Assembly: GCA_900101355.1 (NCBI GenBank)
Contig: FMUV01000001.1
Location: 62,001 to 126,000, forward strand
Source of the DNA: Ruminococcus sp. YE282
Lineage (GTDB): Bacteria > Bacillota > Clostridia > Oscillospirales > Acutalibacteraceae
DNA: 64,000 nucleotides
Direction: 5' to 3'
The notes beneath the pieces are model-generated. The model saw only the letters and a program-made list of their open reading frames with translations, was not told the DNA's origin and ran no database searches. A program made the position numbers and the translations under genes. Shown here one piece after another: positions 1 to 10,000 of this stretch (positions are counted from its first letter, which is position 1; the number at the start of each line of letters is the position of its first letter).

Positions 1-81
1 GCACTTAATTTTGGAGTAAATAAAGAAGAACTTATTAAAATAATTGAGGATACTTTTGAAGGAGGGGAAAGTATTGATTGA
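1..81 (+). CDS. C-terminal end of a GntR-family (YtrA-type) regulator, partial
   Basis: The first frame is open from the window edge to a TGA at 79-81 and encodes about 26 residues containing GVNKEELIKIIEDTFEGG. This resembles the helical C-terminus of short GntR regulators of the YtrA/YhcF type, which typically precede ABC exporter genes and repress them. The stop overlaps the likely TTG start of the next gene, so the two are translationally coupled. The DNA-binding domain lies outside the window, so the family call rests on this tail and on context. Confidence 0.5.
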   Translation, partial: ALNFGVNKEELIKIIEDTFEGGESID

Positions 82-973
82 AATCCAAAACCTTACGAAA
101 CGGTTTGATAAAGTAGTAGCGGTTGATAATATTTCACTTTCTATTCCCGAGGGCTCTGTTTTGGGTCTTGTGGGCAGCAACGGCAGCGGAAAATCTACTT
201 TGCTTCGTGTGCTTTCGGGAGTTTACCAACCCGACAACGGAGAAGTAACCATAAATTCAGCTCCGTTGTTTGATAACCCTGCTGTAAAGGGAGAATGTTA
301 CTTTGTGCCCGACTTTCCGTTTTTTTATAATAACAGCACAATTAATAATGTAGCATTTCTTTACAGAAATCTTTATCCGAATTGGGACGAAAATCAATTT
401 GTACACTATTGCACTTTGTTTCCGATTGATACAAATGCAAAGATTATTAATATGTCTAAAGGAATGCAAAGGCAGGCTGCCCTTATCTTGGCACTTTCGA
501 CCTGTCCAAAATATCTGTTTCTTGACGAAATTTTTGACGGCCTTGACCCTGTTGTACGTCAGATGCTTAAAAAAATAATTGTTGACCACGTGGCTGAATA
601 CAATTTGACAGTAGTCATTGCTTCGCACAATTTACGAGAACTTGAGGATTTGTGTGACCGTGTGTGTCTTATGCATAAGGGTAAAGTGCTTATTGAACGT
701 GAAATTGATTCACTGAAAACGGGGCTTAGAAAGGTTCAGGTTGCCTTTACGGAAGTCCCCGATGTGCCTAATATGTTTGACGGCATAAATATCGTGAATA
801 TCCAGAGAAACGGAAATGTCTTTAATATAACAATAAGAGGTACCGAAAAGGAGTTTTTGCCAAAACTTAATGCGCTTAAACCGGCGTACATTTCGGCTTT
901 GCCGCTTACGCTTGAAGAAATATTTATTAGTGAAATGGGGGCAGCAGGATATGACACAAACAACATCGTCTAA
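74..973 (+). CDS. ABC transporter ATP-binding protein (YtrB-like)
   Basis: ATP-hydrolysing subunit of an exporter-type ABC system, about 299 residues. It has Walker A GSNGSGKS (about residues 34-41), an ABC signature MSKGMQRQ, Walker B YLFLDE, and the switch histidine in ASHN. The C-terminal 80 residues form the accessory tail common in drug or lantibiotic exporters. I chose the TTG at 74 because GGAGGGG lies 7 bases upstream; an upstream in-frame ATG at 44 has no such site. It overlaps the preceding regulator and the following permease, so the three form one operon. The substrate is unknown; YtrBCDEF systems respond to cell-wall antibiotics. Confidence 0.85.
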   Translation: MIEIQNLTKRFDKVVAVDNISLSIPEGSVLGLVGSNGSGKSTLLRVLSGVYQPDNGEVTINSAPLFDNPAVKGECYFVPDFPFFYNNSTINNVAFLYRNLYPNWDENQFVHYCTLFPIDTNAKIINMSKGMQRQAALILALSTCPKYLFLDEIFDGLDPVVRQMLKKIIVDHVAEYNLTVVIASHNLRELEDLCDRVCLMHKGKVLIEREIDSLKTGLRKVQVAFTEVPDVPNMFDGINIVNIQRNGNVFNITIRGTEKEFLPKLNALKPAYISALPLTLEEIFISEMGAAGYDTNNIV

Positions 974-3017
974 AAACAAATTGAAGTCAGCCTTCTCTTT
1001 ATTTAAGTGGGAATTAAAATATTGCTCGGGCACATTGGCTGTGTATGCTATACTTGCGGCAGTGTTTATTATTGTTGTTTTAACCCTCACACTTTTGACA
1101 AATATACTGAATACAAACTCAGACTATTCAGATGTCGTAAATATGGCGGGTTACGCAGGCAATTTGTTGCAAGATACCGGCAAGGCGAATGTTCCGATAG
1201 TTGCGTTTCAATTTATATCTTCACAAATCATTTATTACCTGACAATTGTATTTACAATAATATATACCATAAGAGTATTTTCATACTTACATAACAAACG
1301 AAAGGCTGATTTATACGGCTCAATGCCAATCGGCAGAATTTCAATGTACTTTACACGCTGTATTACAGCGCTTGCATTTACGCTTATACCTGCATTATTC
1401 TTTTTGGGAATTATATCAATTGTCTCTTTGTGCTTCGGTCAACCGTTGATAAATGAAACCTCTATGATATATTTGCGTTTGATTATGGGTTCGGTTGCCT
1501 GCATTTCGGCTTATGGTCTGCTTGCTATATGCTGCGGAACAACATTAAACACGGTGTTTATGTTTATAATCACGTGTATTGCATATCCTGTTTCAACAAT
1601 GTTTATAAACAGCATAATTAAATCATTTTTTATTGGGTTTTATAATGATTTTCTCAGCAACAGCTTTTTTAAGGATGCACTTAATCCGCTTGCGGCTTAT
1701 AATGGAAGAAACATTGTATATTGGATAGTATTTTCAATAATATGCATTTGCGCTGGAGCATTGCTTATTAAAAGAAGAAAGTTTGAATATGCCCAGTCTT
1801 CATTTGCAATTTTTCTTCCATGCCACATTGTAAAAATTCTTATTTCATTCTTGGTAGGTATATTCCTTGGCTGTTTGTTTGGTTCACTCAACGTGTTTGG
1901 ATACGGCTATTTAGGATTCCTGTTTGGTTTTGTTCTCGGCAGTGTTCCTGCATTCGTGATAAGTCATCTGATTTTTTATAAGGGTTTTGAAAAACTTATT
2001 AAATCATCAATTATGCTTGCAGGACTTATTGTAGTTGTCAGCGCATTTATTGCGGTTTGCAATTTTGACCCCTTCGGTTATAATAATTTTATCCCAAAGG
2101 TTGACGATGTCAAAAGTGCAGGCTATATTAATTTAAATTCCGTTTATAACAAGAACAATGACAGAATAGATAAGCTTGCCAAAAACGCCGCAGGAGACTT
2201 TGAGGATAATGAAAGCATATCAGAAATCATTGTAGGATATAATGCTTATTGTAATTATGTTAAAACAGGTTCAAGCGATAAATTCAGCAGTATATGGCCC
2301 AACTTTATACTTAGTGCCGTTGACCTTGCGAATACGGACAATATGGATTATTGCTTTGCATATAAGCTTAATAACGGTAAAATTGTGACAAGAGTATACT
2401 CCGCAAAAATATATGATTACTATCCAAGTATGGATAGCTTATTATATAACATTACATCATCAAAAACATATATCGAGAAATACTCCGCCATTATGAATGC
2501 CGATGCGGCATCTTTAGAGAATTTTGTAATTGAACCTCTTTATAATTCAAATTATACCGAATCAAGTTTTGCGATTAAAAAATCAAAAAAAGAAGGTACT
2601 GAAAATGCTGACGAAGATAAAGAAAAAATAATAGAAGCATTAAGAAAAGATATTGAAGCCGACCTCGGAAAAGACCTTGCAGAATCAAAGAAATTATATT
2701 CCGCTGATATTTACTCTGAAGATGAATACTATAATGCTAAAAATACCGTTGTATGCTTAATATCTGTGTCAATTCCAAAAGAGTCACTTCAAAATGATTT
2801 AAGCTTCGGACTGTTTTATCCAACAAATCAAATTTTTTATGACAATTCGGAGGATTACTTTATTCCATTGTCATATAAAAATACAATTCGAGTATTAAAA
2901 GAAATCGGCGTCCTTTGTGAAGATAATACAGCAAATAAAAGTTGTCCTTACAAGCAAGACTCAAATTCCGATGTAATTTATGAGTCCGGCGTAACATCCG
3001 GTAAAATTTACTACTAA
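951..3017 (+). CDS. ABC transporter permease with large extracytoplasmic region
   Basis: Membrane partner of the preceding ATPase, about 688 residues. The N-terminal 400 residues contain about ten hydrophobic helices in two groups. The region after about residue 400 is hydrophilic and rich in Asp, Asn and Lys, consistent with an extracytoplasmic domain. The ATG at 951 lies inside the end of the ATPase gene (23-bp overlap) with AGCAGGA just upstream. The layout matches YtrC/YtrD-type permeases. No substrate can be read from sequence. Confidence 0.75.
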   Translation: MTQTTSSKNKLKSAFSLFKWELKYCSGTLAVYAILAAVFIIVVLTLTLLTNILNTNSDYSDVVNMAGYAGNLLQDTGKANVPIVAFQFISSQIIYYLTIVFTIIYTIRVFSYLHNKRKADLYGSMPIGRISMYFTRCITALAFTLIPALFFLGIISIVSLCFGQPLINETSMIYLRLIMGSVACISAYGLLAICCGTTLNTVFMFIITCIAYPVSTMFINSIIKSFFIGFYNDFLSNSFFKDALNPLAAYNGRNIVYWIVFSIICICAGALLIKRRKFEYAQSSFAIFLPCHIVKILISFLVGIFLGCLFGSLNVFGYGYLGFLFGFVLGSVPAFVISHLIFYKGFEKLIKSSIMLAGLIVVVSAFIAVCNFDPFGYNNFIPKVDDVKSAGYINLNSVYNKNNDRIDKLAKNAAGDFEDNESISEIIVGYNAYCNYVKTGSSDKFSSIWPNFILSAVDLANTDNMDYCFAYKLNNGKIVTRVYSAKIYDYYPSMDSLLYNITSSKTYIEKYSAIMNADAASLENFVIEPLYNSNYTESSFAIKKSKKEGTENADEDKEKIIEALRKDIEADLGKDLAESKKLYSADIYSEDEYYNAKNTVVCLISVSIPKESLQNDLSFGLFYPTNQIFYDNSEDYFIPLSYKNTIRVLKEIGVLCEDNTANKSCPYKQDSNSDVIYESGVTSGKIYY

Positions 3018-3029
3018 CCAGTAAAAAAT

Positions 3030-3061
3030 AATGCCCTCACAATTTGTATTGTGGGGGCATT
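3030..3061. terminator. Bidirectional terminator between the ABC operon and pfkA
   Basis: Inverted repeat with arms AATGCCC and GGGCATT around CACAAT/ATTGTG. It follows the permease stop by 12 bases. On the minus strand it is followed by ATTTTTTA, so it can also end the ppk-pfkA transcript. Confidence 0.75.
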
Positions 3062-3108
3062 AAACTTTAAATTGTTTTTTATAATATTATGACTTAAAAT
3101 AATTAAAA

Positions 3109-4182
3109 TCAACCTTCACAGAAAGATATTCCGATAGACTTTGCGTACTGAATCAAGTCATAATCTTTTGGTACGGGTTTTGCTTTTCCTGCAATATCTT
3201 CAAGTCGGTTGCAGGTTACCTTATCGTTTTTCAGTGCTACGGTAAGGCCGTATTTTTCTTCCTTTATCAGCTTTGCGGCATATGCGCCAAATTCTGTTGC
3301 AAGCACTCTGTCATATGCCGACGGTGTGCCGCCCCTGAGGTAATGTCCCGGAATCATACTGCGGGTTTCAATACCTGTGTGTTCTGCAATATACTGAGTT
3401 ACATGAGGAGTAACATTTGTTCCGCCTCTGCGTTTTACTCTTGTTTTGCGCTTTAATGTTTCCTCTTCTTTTGAAAGAGCACCCTCGGCAACAAGCACAA
3501 TGGCAAAGTTACGCCCATCAGCCTTGCGCTTGAGAACCGCTTTGGCAACTTTTTCATAAGAGAACGGAAGTTCGGGCAAGAGGATAACATCAGCACCGCC
3601 TGCAATGCCTGAAAACAGCGACAACCAACCAACTTTGTTGCCCATACATTCAACAACAATTACTCTGGAGTGGCTTGTTGCGGTGGTGTGCAGTCTGTCC
3701 AAAACTTCTGAGGCAATGTCAACGGCAGTATGGAAGCCGAATGTTCTGTCTGTACCGAAAATATCATTATCAATAGTCTTTGGCAGTCCGATAACGTTTA
3801 AGCCTTTTTGTGACAGAAGGTTTGCCGTTTTGTGAGTTCCGTTGCCGCCGAGCGTCAAAAGGCAGTCGAGTCTTAGATTGTTATATGTCTTTATCATATT
3901 TGCAACCTTGTCAACACCGTCAGCACCGACTACCTGTATAGTCTTAAACGGCTGGCGTGAGGTGCCGAGGATTGTTCCGCCCAGAGGGAGGATTCCGTAG
4001 AAATCGGATTTGTTCATTTCTTTGTAATCACCGTTAATAAGACCTGTGTATCCGTTTAAAATACCGACAATTTCTACTTCATCGCCAAACATCTCGTAAA
4101 GCGCCTTTGCGGCTCCTCTGATTGCAGCGTTAAGACCCGGACAATCGCCGCCGCTTGTCAAAATTCCAACTCTTTTTTTCAT
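3109..4182 (-). CDS. pfkA: 6-phosphofructokinase
   Basis: Phosphorylates fructose 6-phosphate in glycolysis; 357 residues. The start MKKRVGILTSGGDCPGLNAA carries the N-terminal nucleotide-binding loop and has GGAGG upstream. The catalytic motif reads PKTIDND, with Lys where classic ATP enzymes have Gly, and the preceding loop reads GGNGT, keeping the Gly linked to ATP use. This places it in the mixed clade X-like group, so ATP as donor is more likely than pyrophosphate, but this is not certain. It sits 13 bp downstream of ppk and is probably co-transcribed with it. Confidence 0.9.
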   Translation of the reverse strand: MKKRVGILTSGGDCPGLNAAIRGAAKALYEMFGDEVEIVGILNGYTGLINGDYKEMNKSDFYGILPLGGTILGTSRQPFKTIQVVGADGVDKVANMIKTYNNLRLDCLLTLGGNGTHKTANLLSQKGLNVIGLPKTIDNDIFGTDRTFGFHTAVDIASEVLDRLHTTATSHSRVIVVECMGNKVGWLSLFSGIAGGADVILLPELPFSYEKVAKAVLKRKADGRNFAIVLVAEGALSKEEETLKRKTRVKRRGGTNVTPHVTQYIAEHTGIETRSMIPGHYLRGGTPSAYDRVLATEFGAYAAKLIKEEKYGLTVALKNDKVTCNRLEDIAGKAKPVPKDYDLIQYAKSIGISFCEG

Positions 4183-4195
4183 TGTAACGCGCCTC

Positions 4196-6331
4196 CTATC
4201 TTTTCTCAGATGTATCTTTCTTTTTAACGTCAGAATTTGCAGCGTTTGAACGTGATTTGCGCTCCTGCTGACGTTTTTCCGCAGTTTCGGTTTCCCTGTA
4301 TGCCTCGGCAAACAGCTCCATTTGGGCGTTGTGCGTTTTTGCATTTGCCGTAGGTACAACGTGATGATACTCCGCTTCGCTGTTCATTTCACGTGACTTT
4401 GTATTGTCGGCAAGACAGCATTTCATAATTCTGTTGAGTTTTGCCTTTGCTTTATAATCATAAACAGGAGTAGCAACCTCAACACGCTGAGAAGTGTTTC
4501 TGGTCATAAAATCGGCGGACGAAATATAGTATTTTTTATCTGTGCCTGCGCCGAAAATATATATTCTTGAGTGTTCAAGCAATCTGCCTACGATGCTGAA
4601 TACTTTAATGTTATCCGTTTGGTCTTTTATTCCCGGAACAAGACAGCAAATTCCTCTTATTACCATCTTGATTGGAACTCCCGCCGTGGACGCCTCAATA
4701 AGCTTTCTTATGAGTTCCTTATCGGTCAGTGAATTTAGTTTTAGTTCAATTGCACACGGCTTGTTCTGACGTGCTTTTTCAATTTCTTCGTCAATAAGAG
4801 AGATTAATTTTGTTTTAAGTCCGAGTGGGGCAACCAAAAGTTCCTTGCTGTTTTCAACAAATTTGCCTTCTTTCAGGCATTTGAACACTTCTCGTGCGTC
4901 TGCAACTATGTCGGGATTTGAAGTGAACAGTGCAAGGTCTGTGTACAGTCTTGCTGTTGATTCATTAAAGTTACCTGTTCCAACCTGCACGATGTCGCCT
5001 TTTTCGTCATTCATTCCGATAAGCAGCAGTTTGCAGTGAACCTTATAGTTCGGCATTCCGAATATAATCTTGCAGCCGGATTCCTCAAGAATTTTTGACC
5101 AGTCAATATTATTTTCCTCGTCAAAACGTGCACGCAGTTCCACAAGGCAGGTGACTTTTTTACCGTTTTTTGCGGCATTGCTAAGTGCTTGTACAATTTT
5201 GGAATTTGAGGCAAGTCTGTAAAGCGAAATTTTAATCTGGTTTACACGTTTGTCAACAGCCGCCTCGTCAAGCAAGTCGATAAGTACCTGAATATCGTCG
5301 AACGGATAATTGAGAAGCAAATCCTTTTTTCTGATTCTGTCAAGCAATTTTCCTTTGCGGAGTGCAGGCGGATACTGCGGAGAAAGCGGAACATAGTAGA
5401 GCTTTGGATATTTGTGTTTGTCAAGTCTTTTCTCTACCAATGAGAAGAATCCCATATCAATCGGTGTTTCTTGTCTGAAAAGCTGTTTTTTGCCAAGGCA
5501 TAAGTTGTGCTTAAGATGTTTAAGAATCCTTTCGCAGTTGTTTCCCTTGTATTTTAGCTCGACAGGGGCAAGACTGCCTCTAAGCTCAATAAGTCTTTCC
5601 ATTGTTGAGCGAAAGTCCATATCAAAGTCATAAAGGCCTTCGTTTACGTCAATGTCGGCATTTCTGATTACCGAGAATATTATTTTTTCAGTTATTATGT
5701 TTTTGCCGAAGAAAAGGTCGGTAAACATAGTAACAAGGTCTTCCATCAGCATAAATCTGCAATTATCTGACGGCAAAAATACAGCGCGCGGCAATGATTT
5801 TCTGAGCGGTACAAGTCCGAATTTAAAACCGCCGTTTTTCTTTTGAAGGGTTACGCCGACAACCGGAACTCCGTTGTCAAAAAACGGAAACGGATGCTTT
5901 TTCTCAATAATAAACGGAGAAAGATAGGGAGCAACCTCGTGTTCAAAAATTCTTTGCAAAACAACCTTTTCGGCATTGGTTGCTGTTTCCTCTGTTACTT
6001 TGGTAAAGTATTTTTTTCCGTCGTTAAGTATTCCCTCAAATGCACTGTCTAGGCGCGGCATAAGTGCAGATGTGGCTTTAAAAATATGTTTAAGCTGCTT
6101 TTTGTACTCCTTTTTTAACTCTTCGTCGGTGTTGTCAGCGGCTACAAGCGCTTCGTCGGAAATTGAACCTACCCTTACACGGAAAAATTCATCGTAATTA
6201 TTCTGAAAAATTGAGATGAATCTCATACGTTCCATAATAGGATTGTCTTTTGCTTCTGCTTCTTCAAGAACTCTTTCGTTAAATTTTATCCAACTGAGTT
6301 CTCTGTCTATAATCAAACTTTTATCTTTCAA
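4196..6331 (-). CDS. ppk: Polyphosphate kinase 1
   Basis: Reversibly polymerises the gamma-phosphate of ATP into polyphosphate. At 711 residues it has the usual PPK1 length plus a basic, low-complexity tail of about 40 residues. The N-terminus contains RELSWIKFNERVLEEA and NNYDEFFRVRVG, typical of the N domain. The autophosphorylated histidine lies in YKVHCKLLLIG and the second HKD-like site in EHSRIYIFG followed by SSADFMTRN. The start is TTG at 6331 with AAAGGAAG about 10 bases upstream. It precedes pfkA in one transcriptional unit, linking phosphate or energy storage with glycolysis. Confidence 0.93.
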   Translation of the reverse strand: MKDKSLIIDRELSWIKFNERVLEEAEAKDNPIMERMRFISIFQNNYDEFFRVRVGSISDEALVAADNTDEELKKEYKKQLKHIFKATSALMPRLDSAFEGILNDGKKYFTKVTEETATNAEKVVLQRIFEHEVAPYLSPFIIEKKHPFPFFDNGVPVVGVTLQKKNGGFKFGLVPLRKSLPRAVFLPSDNCRFMLMEDLVTMFTDLFFGKNIITEKIIFSVIRNADIDVNEGLYDFDMDFRSTMERLIELRGSLAPVELKYKGNNCERILKHLKHNLCLGKKQLFRQETPIDMGFFSLVEKRLDKHKYPKLYYVPLSPQYPPALRKGKLLDRIRKKDLLLNYPFDDIQVLIDLLDEAAVDKRVNQIKISLYRLASNSKIVQALSNAAKNGKKVTCLVELRARFDEENNIDWSKILEESGCKIIFGMPNYKVHCKLLLIGMNDEKGDIVQVGTGNFNESTARLYTDLALFTSNPDIVADAREVFKCLKEGKFVENSKELLVAPLGLKTKLISLIDEEIEKARQNKPCAIELKLNSLTDKELIRKLIEASTAGVPIKMVIRGICCLVPGIKDQTDNIKVFSIVGRLLEHSRIYIFGAGTDKKYYISSADFMTRNTSQRVEVATPVYDYKAKAKLNRIMKCCLADNTKSREMNSEAEYHHVVPTANAKTHNAQMELFAEAYRETETAEKRQQERKSRSNAANSDVKKKDTSEKR

Positions 6332-6657
6332 TTAAATTACACTTCCTTTACAATCTGTATTAATTTTGAATTTTTTTGCACGTTTAAGTACAAAACGACA
6401 TCATTGTGCTCATTATACATTATAAATCAGAAAATATCCAGTATTATTTTGTAAAAATAATGTAAAGTTGAATTGTATTTTGTTAAATTTCGTAAACATT
6501 TTATAAATTCAGAAAGTTAAACAGATGTTGTAATTATGGTATACCCGATAATCAGTTTAATATTTTGGGCTTGCTAAATAAATATTTGGACAGTTAAAAG
6601 CAATTTAACCTATTTTTATCAAAAATTTGAATAAAGCAAAATTTTACCCGACGTTAA
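6332..6657. other. Divergent intergenic region ppk/valS
   Basis: About 330 bp of very AT-rich DNA separating the divergent ppk and valS genes. I see no T-box leader, although valS genes in Firmicutes often have one; the valS promoter lies too close to the start codon for that. No ORF is supported here. Confidence 0.5.
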
Positions 6658-6686
6658 TTGACAAATCAGGGAGAAAATGCGATAAT
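6658..6686 (+). promoter_or_regulatory. valS promoter
   Basis: TTGACA at 6658-6663, a 17-base spacer and GATAAT at 6681-6686, matching vegetative sigma-A promoters. The predicted leader is only about 36 bases, which rules out a T-box antiterminator. Confidence 0.8.
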
Positions 6687-6728
6687 AAAAAGGTATATCA
6701 AATGCAATTTATTTTGAGGAGAATCTAT

Positions 6729-9422
6729 ATGGCAAAGGAACTTGCAAAATCCTACAAGCCTTCGGACTTTGAGGATAAGATTTATGACTTCTGGCTGAAA
6801 GGCAACTACTTCCACGCAGAAGTGGACAAAGATAAAAAACCTTATACAATCGTTATGCCGCCGCCAAATATTACGGGACAGCTCCATATGGGCCATGCGC
6901 TTGACGAAACATTGCAGGATATTCTTATTCGTTGGAGAAGAATGCAGGGTTACAGTGCACTTTGGCTTCCGGGCACAGACCACGCTTCAATCGCAACCGA
7001 AGCTAAGATAGTTGAGGCTATGCGCAAAGAGGGAATCACCAAAGAGGACATTGGCAGAGAAAAGTTCCTTGAACGTGCTTGGGAATGGAAAAGAGTTTAC
7101 GGCGGAAGAATTACAAGTCAGCTCAAAAAGCTCGGTTCAAGCTGTGACTGGGAACGTGAACGCTTTACAATGGATGAGGGTTGTTCAAAGGCGGTTAAAG
7201 AAGTTTTTGTAAGACTTTACGAAAACGGCAAGATTTACCGCGGCAACAGAATGGTTAACTGGTGTCCGCATTGCTGTACGTCAATTTCCGATGCTGAGGT
7301 TGAATATGAAGAACAACACGGTCATTTTTGGCATTTGCTTTATAAGGTAAAAGAAACAGGAGAATATCTTGAAATTGCAACCACCCGTCCCGAAACAATG
7401 CTCGGCGATACCGCCGTTGCAATCAACAAGGACGATGAGCGTTACAAGCACTTGCACGGTTGTCACGTTATTTTGCCTCTGCTTAATAAAGAGCTGCCGA
7501 TTGTTTGCGATGAGCACGCCGATATGGAAAAGGGAACAGGTGTTGTAAAGATTACGCCTGCTCATGACCCTAACGACTTTGAAGTCGGTCAGCGCTGCAA
7601 CCTGCCGATTGTTCGCTGCTTTACTTATGACGGACATATGACAGGCAAAAAAGACGTTGAAGAATATAATGAATTAAAGGCAAAGGGACAGCTCGCCGAA
7701 AATGAACCTGAGGTTCTTGACTGCGGAAAATATGCGGGAATGACCACTATGGAGGCAAGAGAAGCTATTCTTGCCGACCTCAAAGAAATCGGTGCCCTTA
7801 AAGAGGTTAAAGAGCATACCCACGATGTAGGTACTTGCTACCGCTGCCACACCACTATCGAACCAATGGTTTCAAAGCAGTGGTTTGTAAAAATGGAGCC
7901 TCTTGCAAAACCTGCAATTAAGGTTGTTAAAGACGGAAAAACAAAAATTATTCCTGAGCGCTTTGAAAAAGTTTACTATAACTGGATGGAGAACATCAAA
8001 GACTGGTGTATTTCACGTCAGCTTTGGTGGGGACACAGAATACCCGCATGGTATTGCGATGACTGCGGCGAAGTAATTGTTGCAAAGGAAGAACCAAAGG
8101 TTTGCCCAAAATGCGGCAAGACTCATTTGCACCAGGACGAAGATACCCTTGACACTTGGTTCAGTTCGGCACTTTGGCCGTTCTCAACCTTGGGCTGGCC
8201 TGATAAAACTCCTGAACTTGAGTATTTCTATCCTACAAACACACTTGTTACCGGATATGATATTATCTTCTTCTGGGTTGCAAGAATGATTTTCTCAGGC
8301 TGTGAATACACAGGAAAAGCTCCGTTTGATACCGTGTTTATGCACGGAATTGTTCGTGACGAAAATGGCATTAAGATGTCAAAGTCACTCGGCAACGGAA
8401 TTGACCCGCTTGAGGTTATTGACAAATACGGTGCGGATGCGCTCAGATTTTTCCTTGCTACGGGCAATTCTCCGGGAAATGATATGCGTTACTCCGAAAA
8501 GCGTGTTGAGGCATGTGCTAACTTTGCAAATAAGCTTTGGAATGCTTCTCGTTATGTTCATATGAACATTGATGATTTTGATGTTAAGAATGAGCTTCCG
8601 TCAACTCTTACAACCGAGGACAAATGGATAGTTTCAACCCTTAACACCGTTGCCAAAGAAGTAAACGAAAACCTTGAAAAATTTGAACTCGGAATTGCGG
8701 TTCAAAAGATATATGAATTTATATGGGATTGTTACTGCGACTGGTATATCGAACTTGTAAAGGCAAGACTTTCAAGCGAGGGCGAGGATGCACAAAATGC
8801 CCGTCAGGTGCTCCTTTATGTACTTGACCAAATTTTGAGATTGTTGCATCCGTTTATGCCTTACATTACCGAGGAAATTTGGCAGACAATACCGCACAGC
8901 GGCGAGACAATTATGCTTGCTAAGTACCCTGAGTATAATTCATCTCTCGACTATCCGGAAGCTGCAAAAGAGATGGAGCGCATTATGGACGCTATCCGTG
9001 CAATCCGTAATCGCCGCAACGAGATGAATGTACCACCGTCAAGAAAGGCAAAGGTTTATGTTGCTACAAAATTCCCACAAACCTTTAAGGACGGCACTCA
9101 GTTTATCCAAAAACTTGCTTCCGCAAGCGAAGTTGAGGTTGCAGACAGTTTCTCAATTGACGGTGCGGTTACAATAGTTACTGCCGACGCAAAGATTTAC
9201 ATTCCTATGGACGAGCTTGTAGACAAAAAGGCTGAACTTGCAAGACTTAATAAAGAGCTTGAGCAGGTTAAAAAGCGCCTTGCTCAAAGCGAGGGCAAGC
9301 TTAACAACCAGGGCTTTGTATCTAAAGCACCCGAAGCTGTAATTGAAAAGGTTAAGGGACAGGCTGCAAAAGAAAGAGAACAGATTTCACTCATTCAGGC
9401 TGCAATCGAGGCTCTTAACTGA
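6729..9422 (+). CDS. valS: Valyl-tRNA synthetase
   Basis: Charges tRNA-Val in the cytoplasm; 897 residues, a normal length. It has the class I motifs PPPNITGQLHMGHAL (HIGH) and GIKMSKSLGNGID (KMSKS), an editing (CP1) insertion with TTRPETMLGDTAV, a WFSSALWPFSTLGWP segment, and a C-terminal coiled coil typical of ValRS from about residue 835. The ATG at 6729 has GAGGAG 8 bases upstream; a longer frame upstream overlaps the promoter and is not the start. It is monocistronic. Confidence 0.97.
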   Translation: MAKELAKSYKPSDFEDKIYDFWLKGNYFHAEVDKDKKPYTIVMPPPNITGQLHMGHALDETLQDILIRWRRMQGYSALWLPGTDHASIATEAKIVEAMRKEGITKEDIGREKFLERAWEWKRVYGGRITSQLKKLGSSCDWERERFTMDEGCSKAVKEVFVRLYENGKIYRGNRMVNWCPHCCTSISDAEVEYEEQHGHFWHLLYKVKETGEYLEIATTRPETMLGDTAVAINKDDERYKHLHGCHVILPLLNKELPIVCDEHADMEKGTGVVKITPAHDPNDFEVGQRCNLPIVRCFTYDGHMTGKKDVEEYNELKAKGQLAENEPEVLDCGKYAGMTTMEAREAILADLKEIGALKEVKEHTHDVGTCYRCHTTIEPMVSKQWFVKMEPLAKPAIKVVKDGKTKIIPERFEKVYYNWMENIKDWCISRQLWWGHRIPAWYCDDCGEVIVAKEEPKVCPKCGKTHLHQDEDTLDTWFSSALWPFSTLGWPDKTPELEYFYPTNTLVTGYDIIFFWVARMIFSGCEYTGKAPFDTVFMHGIVRDENGIKMSKSLGNGIDPLEVIDKYGADALRFFLATGNSPGNDMRYSEKRVEACANFANKLWNASRYVHMNIDDFDVKNELPSTLTTEDKWIVSTLNTVAKEVNENLEKFELGIAVQKIYEFIWDCYCDWYIELVKARLSSEGEDAQNARQVLLYVLDQILRLLHPFMPYITEEIWQTIPHSGETIMLAKYPEYNSSLDYPEAAKEMERIMDAIRAIRNRRNEMNVPPSRKAKVYVATKFPQTFKDGTQFIQKLASASEVEVADSFSIDGAVTIVTADAKIYIPMDELVDKKAELARLNKELEQVKKRLAQSEGKLNNQGFVSKAPEAVIEKVKGQAAKEREQISLIQAAIEALN

Positions 9423-9435
9423 TATATTTTAAATT

Positions 9436-9475
9436 AAGGCTGTACCGCAATACTAATTTGCGGCTCAGCCTTTTT
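9436..9475 (+). terminator. valS terminator
   Basis: Stem AGGCTG...CAGCCT enclosing CCGCAA...TTGCGG, followed by TTTTT, 13 bases after the valS stop. Confidence 0.85.
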
Positions 9476-9609
9476 ATCTTTATAACAAAATATGATGAAG
9501 TAAAAAAATCACTTGACTGTGTCAAAGAATCAAAAATAAGAGTATAATAAAAATCAGAATATCAATAATAGAATTTGATAACAATCCAATAATCAAGGAG
9601 AATAAAGAT

Positions 9610-9837
9610 ATGAAAATATATTCAATAACATATGATAAGGTTCTTGATTTAAAACGTGCGGCAAATGAAAAATTTACGGATAAAATTCATTTTCACGACG
9701 CCTGCGGTGGACAGTATTTTAACCTTGAAACGCCAAATGCCGAGCTTCAGAAGTTTATTGTAAATTACTTTGAAAAGCAGGGAGTAACTGTTGTTTTTGC
9801 AGAGGATAATATGAATTTTCATCTTGAAAAACCGTAA
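9610..9837 (+). CDS. Small conserved protein (RDAC-like)
   Basis: 75-residue cytoplasmic protein with a central FHDACGGQYFNLE segment. I associate this with a small Clostridial family named for an RDAC motif, here HDAC; this is recognition from memory, not a search. SD AAGGAG lies before the ATG. It is monocistronic and followed by a terminator. Function unknown. Confidence 0.6.
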   Translation: MKIYSITYDKVLDLKRAANEKFTDKIHFHDACGGQYFNLETPNAELQKFIVNYFEKQGVTVVFAEDNMNFHLEKP

Positions 9838-9942
9838 GCTTCGATTAAATTTGTATGTATAATAAATTTCAGGTTTGATTTTAAAATCCTAAATTTGTAA
9901 TTTTTTAGTTATCTTTTTACGGCAAAAGTTGCAATGTAACAA

Positions 9943-9984
9943 AATAAGGCTGCCGCCAAATCAGTGATTCAGCGGCAGTCTTAT
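9943..9984 (-). terminator. Terminator of the CAP-domain gene
   Basis: Arms ATAAGGCTGCCGC and GCGGCAGTCTTAT. Read on the minus strand it is followed by TTTTG. It lies between two converging genes and may serve both. Confidence 0.75.
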
Positions 9985-10000
9985 TAATTAGGTTAAAATA

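Noticed and set aside
6332..6728. T-box leader expected before valS
   Set aside because: The consensus promoter lies only about 36 bases before the SD region, and no GGGTGG-N-ACCGCG-like element is present.
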